Of a DNA stretch of 64,000 bases, positions 26,154 to 35,715 are shown piece by piece. This stretch comes from Paraburkholderia sp. CNPSo 3272 (GTDB lineage: Bacteria > Pseudomonadota > Gammaproteobacteria > Burkholderiales > Burkholderiaceae). The notes beneath the pieces are model-generated. The model did no database searches, had not been told where the DNA came from, and saw nothing but the letters and a program-made list of their open reading frames with translations. Made by a program: the position numbers and the translations under genes. Location of the stretch: assembly GCF_024206495.1 (NCBI RefSeq), contig NZ_JAMBPQ010000012.1, positions 62,001-126,000 on the forward strand, in the 5' to 3' direction. Positions within the stretch are counted from its first letter, which is position 1, and each line of letters opens with the position of its first letter.

Positions 26154-27128
26154 GTGCAGTTCGATGCGCAATGGCTGCTGCTCGCCCTCGCCCCCGTGTT
26201 TCTCGCCTGCATCGGCTGGGAAGCGTGGCATCTCTCCCGCACGCGGCCGCGCCCTGCCTCGAACGCTCCTCTCGACAGCGCCCGCTACGCCTGGCCCGAT
26301 ACGCTGTGCAACGCCGCGCTCGCGCTCATGCACCAGGGCGCCGACAAGCTTGCGTGGCTCGTCGCCGTGCCCGTCTATGCCTATGTCTACCGGCACTGCC
26401 GGCTCGTTTCGTGGCAGCCGGGGCTCGTCGCGTGGTTCGCACTCTTTATCGCGCAGGACCTGCTCTACTACGTCTTTCACCGCGCGAGCCATCGCGTGCG
26501 CTGGCTCTGGGCTGCACACGTCGTCCACCATTCGTCGGAGCGCCTGAACCTTTCCACGGCGTTTCGCCAGAGCCTCATGTATCCGGTGGCGGGCATGTGG
26601 CTGTTCTGGATTCCGCTCGCCATGCTCGGCTTCACGCCGGAGCAGATCGTCGCGATCGTGCTCGTCAATCTCGCATTCCAGTTCTTCGTGCACACCCAGG
26701 CCGTAGGCAAGCTCGGCTGGCTCGGATACGTGTTCAATACGCCGTCGATGCATCGCGTCCATCACGCGCGCAATGCGCGCTATATCGATCGCAATTACGC
26801 CGGCGTGCTCGCGGTCTGGGACCGCCTGTTCGGCAGCTATGTCGAGGAAGACGCGCACGACGCGCCCGACTACGGCATCGTCAAGCCGCTTGCGTCATGC
26901 AATCCGCTCCGGGCGACGTTTCACGAATGGCTCGCGATGGCGCGGGACTTCGCGCGCATGCCCGACTGGCGCTCGCGTCTCGCCGCGCTGTTCGCCCCGC
27001 CCGATTGGTGCGAGCGCCACGACGCACTGGGCCTCGCATCGGTGACGGCGCCGGCGACACCCGCGGGAACGCGCTACGGCGTGCCGGAAAACAACACCGA
27101 GGGTGAGTTCGGGTCGCGCAACAGGTGA
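26154..27128 (+). CDS. sterol desaturase / fatty acid hydroxylase family membrane protein
   Basis: Membrane-bound di-iron oxygenase family protein, 324 residues. The His boxes are visible: HRASHR near residue 107, HVVHHSS near 120, and HRVHHARN near 200. Several hydrophobic helices surround them (for example WLLLALAPVFLACIG at the start). Family members hydroxylate or desaturate lipid chains; the substrate here is unknown. I chose GTG 26154 because AAGGAGG is nine bases upstream and no ATG is near. The last 60 residues lack similarity I recognise. It stands alone between dacB and the GDSL lipoprotein. Confidence 0.85.
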   Translation: MQFDAQWLLLALAPVFLACIGWEAWHLSRTRPRPASNAPLDSARYAWPDTLCNAALALMHQGADKLAWLVAVPVYAYVYRHCRLVSWQPGLVAWFALFIAQDLLYYVFHRASHRVRWLWAAHVVHHSSERLNLSTAFRQSLMYPVAGMWLFWIPLAMLGFTPEQIVAIVLVNLAFQFFVHTQAVGKLGWLGYVFNTPSMHRVHHARNARYIDRNYAGVLAVWDRLFGSYVEEDAHDAPDYGIVKPLASCNPLRATFHEWLAMARDFARMPDWRSRLAALFAPPDWCERHDALGLASVTAPATPAGTRYGVPENNTEGEFGSRNR

Positions 27129-27309
27129 GAGATTGCGTAGTCTGTCGGCCTTGGCCCTGACCCTGGGGCAGCAGCACACAGGGGCTGCATGCAAGGCCGG
27201 CGATCGAAAAAAACATCGACAACGGGGCAGCCGCTCGTGCCACGAGCACCCGTTGCATGAGTAGGCAGGCATGGCATCAAAGGCCACACACAGAGGAGAT
27301 GAAGTGAAT

Positions 27310-28704
27310 ATGAAGCATCAAGGACCGAGACACCGTAAGCTGTTGCGCGCCACCCAGATCGCTGCCGCGAGCGCCGCCTTTGCGCTGCTCGCCGCCTGCG
27401 GCGGCGGCAGCGGGGGGAACAACAACGCGAGCACGCCGCCGCCGTCGGGCGTCAGCATGCAGGTGGTGGCGTTCGGCACGAGCCTGTCCGACGCAGGCAC
27501 GTATTCGGAGCAGATTCTGCCGGGCTTCGGCGGCGGCCGCTTCACGACCAACCCGGGCGAGGTCTGGGCGCAGCATGTGTCCGAGTACTTCGGCAACACG
27601 CTTTCGCCGGCCTTCGAAGGCGGCTTCGGTCTGCCGCTCACGGCCACGGGCGGGCTCGACTACGCGCAAGGCGGCGCGCTCGTGACGGGCGGCGGCGTGG
27701 CGAATACCAGCGCCGTGATCGCCGCCGCGAGCGAGCAGCCGGTCACGTGGCAGCTCCAGCAGTATCTGGCGCAGCACGGCAGCTTCAATGCGAATCAGCT
27801 CGTGCTCGTGGAAGGTGGCGCGAATGAAATCCTGAATCTGCTGGACGTGCCCACTAACGGCAGCCCCACGGGTTTGGCGTTGTTCGGCGCGGCGCTCGCG
27901 GCCACTCCGTTTTCGACGCTCGTCAACGATCCCGCGACGCAGCAGAGCACGGTTGTGAGCCTGATGCAGTCGGGCTTCACCCAGGCGCAGGCAACAGCCT
28001 TGGTGCCCGCCGCCATCGCGCTCGGTATCGTCACGAACCCGAACTACGCCTCCAGCTTCGCCTCGATCGCCCCGGTCCTCACAGCAGCGGGCACGCTGGG
28101 CGCGCTCGTCCATGCGGATATCGTCCCGGGCAATCCGAAGATCGCGGTCGTCACGGTGCCCGACATCGGCAAGACGCCGGCGGCGCTGAAGGCTGATGCC
28201 GCCATCGGCGCAACGCCCGGCTCCGCGAGTTCGGCTGACCAGGCGCTCTCGCTCATTTCGGCGATGTATAACCTGACGCTGATCAAGGCGACCGCAGCCG
28301 ACGTGCAGGCGAAGAAGGTCGTGCTGGTCGATACGTTCTCGTGGCTCGACCAGTCGATCGCGAACGCGGCAAGCCTCGGCTTCACCGTGACGAACACGGA
28401 TACGGCCTGTAACCTCACGGCCATGACGAACAGCGCGACCAACTATGCGCTCGCCAATCCGCAAGCAACGCTCGGGTTGAACCCGGCCACGACGCCGCAA
28501 GCCACCATCAACGCGTACGCCGCGGCCTACGGCCAGAACTTCGGCAGCTCGCTGTTCTGCTCGCCGCAAACGCTGACGACGGCCAACGCGCCCACGACCT
28601 ACATGTTCGCGGATCTCGTGCACCCGACCACGGCGCTGCATTCGCAGTTCGCGACGTACGTCGAAACGCAGCTGGCTGCTGCGGGCATCGGCAAGGCGCC
28701 CTGA
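27310..28704 (+). CDS. GDSL/SGNH-family hydrolase lipoprotein
   Basis: Predicted lipid-anchored esterase or lipase, 464 residues. The signal ends in a lipobox (FALLAAC, Cys30) followed by a Gly/Asn/Ser/Pro linker. GDSL block I is VVAFGTSLSDAG with the nucleophile Ser near 58; the GxxN block reads VEGGANEIL; the Asp-His pair is in FADLVHPTTALH near the C-terminus. I chose ATG 27310; a GTG two codons earlier has better spacing to AGGAG (5 rather than 11 bases) and is a real alternative that does not change the mature protein. Relatives are secreted or surface esterases; the substrate is unknown. A bidirectional terminator follows. Confidence 0.87.
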   Translation: MKHQGPRHRKLLRATQIAAASAAFALLAACGGGSGGNNNASTPPPSGVSMQVVAFGTSLSDAGTYSEQILPGFGGGRFTTNPGEVWAQHVSEYFGNTLSPAFEGGFGLPLTATGGLDYAQGGALVTGGGVANTSAVIAAASEQPVTWQLQQYLAQHGSFNANQLVLVEGGANEILNLLDVPTNGSPTGLALFGAALAATPFSTLVNDPATQQSTVVSLMQSGFTQAQATALVPAAIALGIVTNPNYASSFASIAPVLTAAGTLGALVHADIVPGNPKIAVVTVPDIGKTPAALKADAAIGATPGSASSADQALSLISAMYNLTLIKATAADVQAKKVVLVDTFSWLDQSIANAASLGFTVTNTDTACNLTAMTNSATNYALANPQATLGLNPATTPQATINAYAAAYGQNFGSSLFCSPQTLTTANAPTTYMFADLVHPTTALHSQFATYVETQLAAAGIGKAP

Positions 28705-28736
28705 TAAGCGTCGCTTGCACCGGGTTTTCAGGTGCA

Positions 28737-28779
28737 AGAAAAAACACCCCACGGACCGTCAGGCTCGTGGGGTGTTTTT
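28737..28779. terminator. bidirectional terminator between GDSL gene and the purine/sua5 operon
   Basis: AACACCCCACG (28743-28753) pairs with CGTGGGGTGTT (28766-28776), with an A run on the left and a T run on the right. It serves both convergent transcripts. Confidence 0.92.
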
Positions 28780-28801
28780 CATTGAACGCGAAAGAAGGTG
28801 C

Positions 28802-29854
28802 TCAGCCCTGCTGCTGCGCCTCGAACGCCGCCGCCGCCCGGCCCAACCGGTCATTGACGGCGATCCACTCGATCGTCTCCGGCAGCTTCTCGATGAGAAT
28901 GCGCGAGACGTTCGCGCGATCGAGCGCGCGCAGCAAGCCATACAGCTCTCGCGCATATTCCTGCGGCTCTTCCGGCGCAGCGACGAAGTGCACGCCCTGG
29001 GCCTGCGCCCAAACGCCCGCGCGCGAGACGCGCGCCACCAGCGCCACCGTTTCGCCCGCATCGCGCGCCGCCGCAAGCAGCGGCTCCAGCGCGTCGAACG
29101 GCAGCAGCGCGAGCGGCGTGCGCGGCGCGTAGTGCGCCTTGAGCGTGCCCGAGGCGCGCGGCGCCGTGGCGTCCGAGCCGTCGGGCAAGCGGGGCGCCTC
29201 GCCCAGCACGCGAGCGATGTCGTGCGGCGTCACGCGACCGGGCCGCAGCAACGCGGGAAACCCGCGCGAGAGATCGAGAATCGTCGATTCGATGCCCACG
29301 TCGCATGCGCCGCCGTCGAGCACATGCACCGCCGCGCCGAATTCGTCGCGCACGTGCTGCGCCGTGGTCGGGCTCACGTGGCCGAAGCGGTTCGCCGACG
29401 GCGCCGCCACGCCGCCATGGCCGCCGCGCCGCGCGGAAAACGCCGCCAGCAACTGCTGAGCGACCGGATGCGACGGGCAGCGCAGCCCCACCGAATCCTG
29501 GCCGCCGCTCACGGCGTCAGGAATGCGTTCGTGGCGTTTGACGATCAGCGTGAGCGGGCCGGGCCAAAACGCGTCGACGAGCTTTTGCGCCGCCTCGGGC
29601 CACTGAGCGGCCCAGTATTGCGGGTCGCCGCCGGGCGGCAAGTGCACGATCACCGGATGGTTCGCCGGCCGCCCTTTGGCCGCGTAAATGCGCGCGACTG
29701 CCTCGGGGCTCGCCGCATCGCCGCCCAGACCGTAGACGGTCTCGGTCGGGAACGCGATCAGTTCGCCCGCATCGAGCAGCGCGGCGGCGTGCTCGATGTC
29801 GGCATCGGTCAGAGGTGGCGTGCCATGGTGCGGCGCGTTCTGCTGGTCGGACAT
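28802..29854 (-). CDS. L-threonylcarbamoyladenylate synthase (Sua5 type)
   Basis: Makes threonylcarbamoyl-AMP from threonine, bicarbonate and ATP, the first step of the t6A modification of ANN-reading tRNAs. The 350 residues have the YrdC/TsaC domain (about 15-205), with FPTETVYGLGGDA, YAAKGRPANHPVIVHL and VAAPSANRFGHVSPT, then the smaller Sua5 domain to the C-terminus. ATG 29854 (MSDQQNAPH) is chosen as the family-typical start; the longer open frame upstream lies inside purK. It is the last gene of the purC-purE-purK run, 14 bases after purK, and probably shares that transcript. Confidence 0.93.
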   Translation of the reverse strand: MSDQQNAPHHGTPPLTDADIEHAAALLDAGELIAFPTETVYGLGGDAASPEAVARIYAAKGRPANHPVIVHLPPGGDPQYWAAQWPEAAQKLVDAFWPGPLTLIVKRHERIPDAVSGGQDSVGLRCPSHPVAQQLLAAFSARRGGHGGVAAPSANRFGHVSPTTAQHVRDEFGAAVHVLDGGACDVGIESTILDLSRGFPALLRPGRVTPHDIARVLGEAPRLPDGSDATAPRASGTLKAHYAPRTPLALLPFDALEPLLAAARDAGETVALVARVSRAGVWAQAQGVHFVAAPEEPQEYARELYGLLRALDRANVSRILIEKLPETIEWIAVNDRLGRAAAAFEAQQQG

Positions 29855-29868
29855 GATGCGGCCCAACC

Positions 29869-31086
29869 TCAGCTCGTGGCGATGTGCAGCAGGCGCGCGC
29901 AGTCGCGGGCGGCCGTGCGCGCTTCGTCGAGCGTCGGCGCGGTGAAGTTCACGTGGCCCATCTTGCGGCCCGGACGCGCTTCTTCCTTGCCGTACAGATG
30001 CAGGCGCGCAGCGGGCATCGCGGCCACCTCGTCCCAAGGCGGCGTCACAGGCGCGGCGCCCTTCTGGGGCTTCGCCTCGCCTACGGCGCAGGGGAACCAC
30101 ACGTCGCCGAGAATGTTCAGCATCACGGCCGGCGAGTGCTGGCGCGTGTCGCCGAGCGGCATGGCCGTCATGGCGCGCACCTGCTGCTCGAACTGGCTCG
30201 TGGCGCACGCATCGGTCGTGTAGTGGCCCGAGTTGTGCGGACGCGGCGCCATTTCGTTGGCGACGAGCGAGCCGTCTTCGAGGATGAAGAATTCCACGCA
30301 CAGCACGCCCACATATCCGAGCTTCGCCGCGATCTGGATCGCGGCCTGCTGGGCGTGCTGCACGAGCGCCGGGCTTGCGTCCGGCGCGGGCACGATAGTG
30401 TGCGAGAGCACGCCGCTGCGGTGCGTGTTCTGCGCGAGCGGATAAACCACGGCCTGACCGTTCGTGCCGCGCGCGATCAACGCGCTCACCTCGAACTTCA
30501 GCGGCAGGCGCTTTTCCAGCACGCACGGCACGCCGCCGAGCGACGCATGCGCCTCGCGCACTTCCTCGGCGTTGGAGACGCGAACCTGGCCTTTGCCGTC
30601 GTAGCCCATGCGCGCGGTCTTGAGAATGCCCGGCAGCACGGCGGCGAGCGCCTTGTCGTCGATGCCGGCGAGCGCCTGCGACGACTCGATCACCACGTGC
30701 GGCGCGACTGGCACGCCGGCCGCCGCGATAAAGCGCTTCTCGGCGATGCGGTCCTGCGCCACCGCCACGCAGCGTCCGGCCGGGCTCACGAAGGTCGACT
30801 TCGCGAGCGTGTCGAGGCTCGCCGCGGGCACGTTCTCGAATTCGGTCGAGATGGCCGCGCACAGGCGCGCGAGTTCGGTGAGCGCCGCTTCGTCGTCGTA
30901 CGCGGCGCAGATGTGGCGGTCGGCCACCGTGCCCGCGGGGCTCGTCGCGTCGGGATCGAGCACGGCGACGCGATAGCCCATCGCCTGCGCGGCAAAGCAG
31001 AACATGCGGCCGAGCTGGCCGCCACCCACCATGCCCAGCCAGGCGCCGGGCAGGATCGGTGAAACCGGTGAATTGTCAGGAGTCAT
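29869..31086 (-). CDS. purK: 5-(carboxyamino)imidazole ribonucleotide synthase
   Basis: ATP-grasp enzyme of purine synthesis that carboxylates AIR to N5-CAIR with bicarbonate and ATP. The 405 residues start with the nucleotide-binding MVGGGQLGRMFCFAAQAMGY, continue with the ATP-grasp core (GILKTARMGYDGKGQVRV) and the EFFILEDGSLVANEMAPRPH region that binds ATP and Mg. This is a full-length family member. It works directly with PurE, encoded 56 bases upstream on the same strand. Confidence 0.96.
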   Translation of the reverse strand: MTPDNSPVSPILPGAWLGMVGGGQLGRMFCFAAQAMGYRVAVLDPDATSPAGTVADRHICAAYDDEAALTELARLCAAISTEFENVPAASLDTLAKSTFVSPAGRCVAVAQDRIAEKRFIAAAGVPVAPHVVIESSQALAGIDDKALAAVLPGILKTARMGYDGKGQVRVSNAEEVREAHASLGGVPCVLEKRLPLKFEVSALIARGTNGQAVVYPLAQNTHRSGVLSHTIVPAPDASPALVQHAQQAAIQIAAKLGYVGVLCVEFFILEDGSLVANEMAPRPHNSGHYTTDACATSQFEQQVRAMTAMPLGDTRQHSPAVMLNILGDVWFPCAVGEAKPQKGAAPVTPPWDEVAAMPAARLHLYGKEEARPGRKMGHVNFTAPTLDEARTAARDCARLLHIATS

Positions 31087-31142
31087 CTTCGTGGTCGGCC
31101 GCGGGATGGCCGCGGCGCGTGGGGACGATCAAAGCGGGACGA

Positions 31143-31661
31143 TCAAAGCGGAGGCAGCACCATGGCATGCGCCGCTTCGTTCTGGCGCACGCGGAAAGCC
31201 GCGAGCTTGTTCGCGTATTCGGTGTTGGTCACGCTCAGGATCGAGACGGCGAAAAGCGCCGCATTGGCCGCGCCCGCCTCGCCGATGGCGAAGGTCGCGA
31301 CCGGCACGCCCTTGGGCATCTGCACGATCGAGTGGAGCGAATCCACGCCCTTCAGATACTTGCTGACCGCCGGCACGCCCAGCACGGGCACCGTGGTCTT
31401 GGCCGCCAGCATGCCCGGCAGGTGCGCCGCGCCGCCTGCGCCGGCGATGATCGCGCGCAGGCCGCGCTCGCGCGCCTTTTCCGCGTACTCGAACATTTCG
31501 TCGGGCATGCGGTGCGCCGAGACCACCTTGGCCTCGTACGCGACGCCGAACTCCTGCAGGATCGCGACCGCGTGCTTCATCGTGTCCCAGTCGGAGCTGG
31601 AGCCCATCAACACGCCGACGAGCGGCGCCGCATGCTGGTGAGCCGTCTGAACTTCGCTCAT
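31143..31661 (-). CDS. purE: N5-carboxyaminoimidazole ribonucleotide mutase
   Basis: Class I PurE, converting N5-CAIR to CAIR in purine synthesis. The 172 residues carry the phosphate-binding motif GVLMGSSSDWDTMKHA, the active-site VVSAHRMPDEM, and GAGGAAHLPGMLAAKTTVPV with the catalytic region. Length and motifs are standard for the octameric bacterial enzyme. It sits between purC (26 bases upstream) and purK, matching its place in the pathway. Confidence 0.96.
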   Translation of the reverse strand: MSEVQTAHQHAAPLVGVLMGSSSDWDTMKHAVAILQEFGVAYEAKVVSAHRMPDEMFEYAEKARERGLRAIIAGAGGAAHLPGMLAAKTTVPVLGVPAVSKYLKGVDSLHSIVQMPKGVPVATFAIGEAGAANAALFAVSILSVTNTEYANKLAAFRVRQNEAAHAMVLPPL

Positions 31662-31687
31662 TGTGCTTCCTTTTTCCCTCTTCTCGC

Positions 31688-32578
31688 TTATGCGAGCTCT
31701 TGACCCGTAAGACGCTCGAGCGCCTCCTGATACTTCGCCGACGTCCTGGCGATCACTTCGTCGGGCAGCTTAGGCGCCGGCGGCTCCTTCTTCCAGTCCT
31801 GGGTTTCGAGCCAGTCGCGCACGAACTGCTTGTCGAACGACGGGGGGTTCGAGCCTACCTGATACTGGTCGGCCGGCCAGAAGCGCGACGAGTCGGCGGT
31901 GAGCGCCTCGTCCATCAGATACAGCTGGCCGTGGTTGTCGAGACCGAATTCGAACTTCGTGTCGGCGATGATGATGCCGCGCGTCGCCGCGTAGTCGGCG
32001 GCTTCCTTGTACAGCTTGATCGAAATTTCCTTGATGGTGCGCGACAGCTCGGTGCCGATGCGGCGCTCCATCTCGTCGTACGTGATGTTCTCGTCGTGGT
32101 GGCCCAATTCGGCCTTGGCCGCCGGCGTGAAGATCGGCTCGGGCAGCTTTTGGGCGTTCTGCAGGCCCGGCGGCAGTTCGACGCCGCACACGGCGCCCGT
32201 TGCCTGATAGTCCTTCCAGCCGCTGCCGGCCAGATAACCGCGCACCACGGCTTCCACGAGGATCGGCTCGAGGCGCTTGACCACGACGGCGCGGCCCTTG
32301 ACCTGCTCGACTTCGTCGGCGGCCACGACCGTTTCAGGCGCGACGCCCGTGAGGTGGTTCGGCACGACGTGCTTGAGCTTTTCGAACCAGAAGTCGGCCA
32401 TCTGGTTGAGCACCTCGCCCTTGCGCGGAATCGGCTCGCCCATGATGACGTCGAACGCCGACAGACGGTCGGTGGTGACGATCAGCAGCTGGTCGTTGCC
32501 CACGGCATAGTTGTCGCGGACCTTGCCGCGGCCGAGAAGCGGCAGCGAGCGGAGCGTGGATTCGTAGAGGGTAGACAT
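31688..32578 (-). CDS. purC: SAICAR synthetase
   Basis: Ligates aspartate to CAIR with ATP, forming SAICAR in purine synthesis. The 296 residues show the N-terminal LPLLGRGKVRDNYAVGNDQL, VRGYLAGSGWKDYQATG, and IIADTKFEFGLDNHGQLYLM. This is the larger PurC form common in beta-proteobacteria. It is first in a run of purC-purE-purK-sua5. I did not find a recognisable PurR or riboswitch element upstream. Confidence 0.96.
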   Translation of the reverse strand: MSTLYESTLRSLPLLGRGKVRDNYAVGNDQLLIVTTDRLSAFDVIMGEPIPRKGEVLNQMADFWFEKLKHVVPNHLTGVAPETVVAADEVEQVKGRAVVVKRLEPILVEAVVRGYLAGSGWKDYQATGAVCGVELPPGLQNAQKLPEPIFTPAAKAELGHHDENITYDEMERRIGTELSRTIKEISIKLYKEAADYAATRGIIIADTKFEFGLDNHGQLYLMDEALTADSSRFWPADQYQVGSNPPSFDKQFVRDWLETQDWKKEPPAPKLPDEVIARTSAKYQEALERLTGQELA

Positions 32579-32715
32579 CGTCGTGATTCGCTAAAAGGAC
32601 AATCGAAACGGAGGCGGGTTCGGTCCGGAATCGCGGTTGCAACCGCGCCAGTAAACCGTAAAACCGAAGGTAATGCGAGGGTAAACCAAAAACCGGCAAA
32701 TTTCCCGGAAAAGCC

Positions 32716-32752
32716 CATCGCCGTTCCCCCAAAACAGGCGGAAACGGCGATG
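32716..32752 (-). terminator. possible terminator after fba
   Basis: CATCGCCGTT (32716-32725) and AACGGCGATG (32743-32752) make a 10-base stem with a 17-base loop. On the minus strand it is followed by GGGC and TTTT. It lies 50 bases past the fba stop. The large loop and short T run make it only a candidate. Confidence 0.45.
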
Positions 32753-32803
32753 TTTTACTACTTCAGGCGCAGCCGACGAGGCGCGCCTGACGCAGAAGCC
32801 CGC

Positions 32804-33868
32804 TTAGCGAACGATCTGCGCGAATTCGCCCGACTTGTACTTTTCGGCGATCTTGTCGAGCGAGACCGGCTTGATCTTGCCGGCCTGGCCTTCCGAGCCG
32901 AACGCGAGGAAGCGGTCCACGCACACCTTCTTCGCGGCTTCGCGAGCCGGCTTCAGGTAGTCGCGCGGGTCGAACTTCGACGGGGTTTCATACATATAGC
33001 GACGGATCGCGCCCGTGATCGCCAGACGCAGGTCGGTGTCGATGTTGATCTTGCGCACGCCGTGACGGATGCCTTCCTGAATCTCTTCGACCGGCACGCC
33101 GTACGTTTCCTTCATGTCGCCGCCGAATTCGCGGATCTCGGCCAGCAGTTCCTGCGGCACCGACGACGAACCGTGCATCACGAGGTGCGTGTTCGGAATG
33201 CGCGCGTGGATTTCCTTGATGCGCTGGATCGACAGAATGTCGCCCGTGGGCTTCTTGGAGAACTTGTACGCGCCGTGCGAGGTGCCGATGGCGATGGCCA
33301 GCGCGTCGCACTGCGTGAGCTTCACGAAGTCGGCGGCCTGCTCCGGGTCCGTCAGCAGCTGCTCGCGCGTCATGGTGCCTTCGGCGCCGTGGCCGTCTTC
33401 CTTGTCGCCCTTCATCGTTTCCAGCGACCCGAGCACGCCCAGTTCCGCTTCGACCGTGACGCCAATCGAGTGCGCCATTTCGACGACCTTGCGCGAGACT
33501 TCGACGTTGTACTCATAGGATGCGACCGTCTTGCCGTCGGCTTCGAGCGAACCGTCCATCATCACGCTGGTGAAACCGCTGCGGATCGCGGCCATGCAGA
33601 CCGCCGGCGACTGGCCGTGGTCCTGGTGCATCACGACCGGAATATGCGGATACGACTCGACCGCGGCTTCGATCAGGTGGCGCAGGAAGGGCTCACCCGC
33701 GTACTTACGCGCGCCGGCCGATGCCTGCATGATCACCGGCGAACCGACCTGGTTCGCGGCTTCCATGATCGCCTGGACCTGTTCCAGGTTGTTCACGTTG
33801 AACGCCGGCAGGGCATAACCGTGTTCAGCCGCGTGGTCGAGCAGTTGACGCATTGATACGAGAGGCAT
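32804..33868 (-). CDS. fba: class II fructose-bisphosphate aldolase
   Basis: Zinc-dependent aldolase interconverting fructose 1,6-bisphosphate with glyceraldehyde 3-phosphate and dihydroxyacetone phosphate, in glycolysis and gluconeogenesis. The 354 residues match the CbbA/FbaA group: ALPAFNVNNLEQVQAIM, the zinc-site VVMHQDHGQSP with catalytic Asp/His, VEAELGVLGSLE, ALAIAIGTSHGAYKF, and NTHLVMHGSSSVPQ. A good ribosome site (AAAGGAG) precedes ATG 33868. It follows pgk and pyk on the same strand, a glycolytic cluster, but with 410 bases of spacing from pyk and so its own promoter. Confidence 0.96.
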   Translation of the reverse strand: MPLVSMRQLLDHAAEHGYALPAFNVNNLEQVQAIMEAANQVGSPVIMQASAGARKYAGEPFLRHLIEAAVESYPHIPVVMHQDHGQSPAVCMAAIRSGFTSVMMDGSLEADGKTVASYEYNVEVSRKVVEMAHSIGVTVEAELGVLGSLETMKGDKEDGHGAEGTMTREQLLTDPEQAADFVKLTQCDALAIAIGTSHGAYKFSKKPTGDILSIQRIKEIHARIPNTHLVMHGSSSVPQELLAEIREFGGDMKETYGVPVEEIQEGIRHGVRKINIDTDLRLAITGAIRRYMYETPSKFDPRDYLKPAREAAKKVCVDRFLAFGSEGQAGKIKPVSLDKIAEKYKSGEFAQIVR

Positions 33869-34278
33869 TGTTGCTACTCCTTTGATTTGAAACGAAATGC
33901 TTCTGCCGCCGACTGTCTTGCGCAGCCGGTCGAGGGCGGCCTGGCAGCCGCCGCCCGCGTGACCTGCCGCGGGCTCGATAGGGTGATTTTATCGCGAAGC
34001 GCGTCCGTTCCCGGCGCCAGGCACGTAACTGGCATGAAATTGGCGTATCGGAGCGTCAAAACCGCGAGAAGGTGCAAAAAGAGTTGACAGCCCGCGCGCC
34101 GTTTCTATGGCGTACGGGCTGCAATTGCGGGGAAAAGGCGTCTAAATGGCACCGATCTGGCGCCGGTCTGATACCAGTGCGATACCAGCTGGCAACCTCG
34201 GGCGACGATCGCATTTATTTTCGGGAGTCGCGAAAATAAAGCGAAAAAAATCGCCGCCGCGAGGTTACGGCGACGAAC
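33869..34278. other. intergenic region between pyk and fba
   Basis: 410 bases with no supported gene. On the minus strand it should hold a pyk 3' end and the fba promoter. A short TCGC/GCGA stem (34251-34262) followed on the minus strand by seven T may be a weak pyk terminator. A TTGACA at 34083-34088 on the plus strand has no good -10 and points at no gene. Confidence 0.45.
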
Positions 34279-35715
34279 TTACAGCACGTCGCCCACGCGC
34301 ACGATCTTCAGCGTGTTCGTGCCGCCCGGCTGCCCCATCGGCTCGCCCACGGTCAGCACGACCATGTCGCCGTGCGACGCGTAGCCCTTGCTCACCACCA
34401 CCTCGATGGCCTGCTGCAGCGCCGTGTCGCGGTCGCTGCTCGTGTCGAGGTGCAGCGGCGTGACATTGCGGTAGAGCGACATGGCACGCTCGCTGCCCGC
34501 GCGCGGCGTGAGCGCGAAGATCGGCACATGGGTCCAGTGACGCGACATCCAGAGTGCGGTCGAGCCCGACTCCGTGAGCGCGACGATCGCCTTTGCGCCC
34601 AGGTGGTAGGCCGTGAACAGCGCGCCCATGGCGATCGACTGGTCGATGCGCGTGAAGGTGCGGTCGAGGAAGTCCTTGTCCAGCTCGGATTGCTCCGACT
34701 TTTCCGCTTCCAGACAAATCGCCGCCATGGCCTCGATGGTCTGCACAGGGTACTTGCCCGCCGCCGATTCGGCCGAGAGCATCACCGCGTCCGTGCCGTC
34801 GAGCACCGCGTTGGCGACGTCCGAGACTTCGGCGCGCGTGGGCACCGGAGCGTGAATCATCGACTCCATCATCTGCGTGGCCGTGATGACGAGCTTGTTC
34901 GAGTCGCGCGCCATGCGGATCATACGCTTTTGCAGCGCCGGCACGGCCGCATTGCCCACTTCCACGGCCAGGTCGCCGCGCGCGACCATGATGCCGTCCG
35001 ACGAATCGAGAATTTCCTGCAGCGCCGGAATCGCTTCGGCGCGCTCGATCTTCGCGATCATCTTCGGCTTGATGCCGTACGGTGCGCCCGCGATGTTCGC
35101 GAGCTGGCGGGCCATTTCCATGTCGGTGGCGTTCTTCGGGAACGACACGGCGACGAAGTCCGCGCCCAGCGACATGGCCGTGCGGATGTCTTCCATGTCC
35201 TTCGCGGTGAGCGCGGGCGCCGTCAGGCCGCCGCCCTGCCGGTTGATGCCCTTGTTGTTCGACAGGTCGCCGCCCACGCGCACGACCGTATGAATCTCGC
35301 TGCCGATCACGCGCGAAACGTCGAGCACGATCAGGCCGTCGTTGAGCAACAGGATGTCGCCCGGCTTCAGGTCGCGCGGCAGGTCCTTGTAGTCGAGACC
35401 GACGCGCTCGTCATTGCCGAGCTCGCATTCGGCGTCGAGGATAAAGGGATGGCCCGGCTCGAGCGTCGTCTTGCCATTCTCGAATTTGCCGACGCGAATC
35501 TTCGGGCCTTGCAGGTCCGCCATGATCGCAACTTCGCGGCCAGCCTGGCGGGCGCAGTCCCGCACCATTTCAGCACGCTGACGGTGGTCGTCGGCGGTGC
35601 CGTGCGAAAAGTTGAGGCGCACCACGTCCAGTCCTGCGCGGATCATTTTCAGCAGGATGTCCGGCGTGCTGGAAGCCGGACCGATGGTGGCGACAATCTT
35701 GGTGGCGCGATGCAT
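34279..35715 (-). CDS. pyk: pyruvate kinase
   Basis: Converts phosphoenolpyruvate and ADP to pyruvate and ATP, the last step of glycolysis. From MHRATKIVATIGPASS the protein has 478 residues, the standard bacterial length. Key motifs are VVRLNFSHG, the phosphate site MADLQGPKIRVG, LLNDGLIVLDV, and the catalytic MIAKIERAEAI with IMVARGDLAVEVG. GAGGAG four bases upstream supports ATG 35715. The frame stays open for 143 more codons upstream, almost to the pgk stop, including an ATG at 36114; that extension is listed separately. The gene follows pgk on the same strand. Confidence 0.95.
   Translation of the reverse strand: MHRATKIVATIGPASSTPDILLKMIRAGLDVVRLNFSHGTADDHRQRAEMVRDCARQAGREVAIMADLQGPKIRVGKFENGKTTLEPGHPFILDAECELGNDERVGLDYKDLPRDLKPGDILLLNDGLIVLDVSRVIGSEIHTVVRVGGDLSNNKGINRQGGGLTAPALTAKDMEDIRTAMSLGADFVAVSFPKNATDMEMARQLANIAGAPYGIKPKMIAKIERAEAIPALQEILDSSDGIMVARGDLAVEVGNAAVPALQKRMIRMARDSNKLVITATQMMESMIHAPVPTRAEVSDVANAVLDGTDAVMLSAESAAGKYPVQTIEAMAAICLEAEKSEQSELDKDFLDRTFTRIDQSIAMGALFTAYHLGAKAIVALTESGSTALWMSRHWTHVPIFALTPRAGSERAMSLYRNVTPLHLDTSSDRDTALQQAIEVVVSKGYASHGDMVVLTVGEPMGQPGGTNTLKIVRVGDVL

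Noticed and set aside
34083..34117. TTGACA on the plus strand followed by a 12-codon frame starting ATGGCGTACGGG
   Set aside because: The -10 is poor (TATGGC), there is no ribosome site, and the frame is too short and lies in a region that should serve minus-strand genes.
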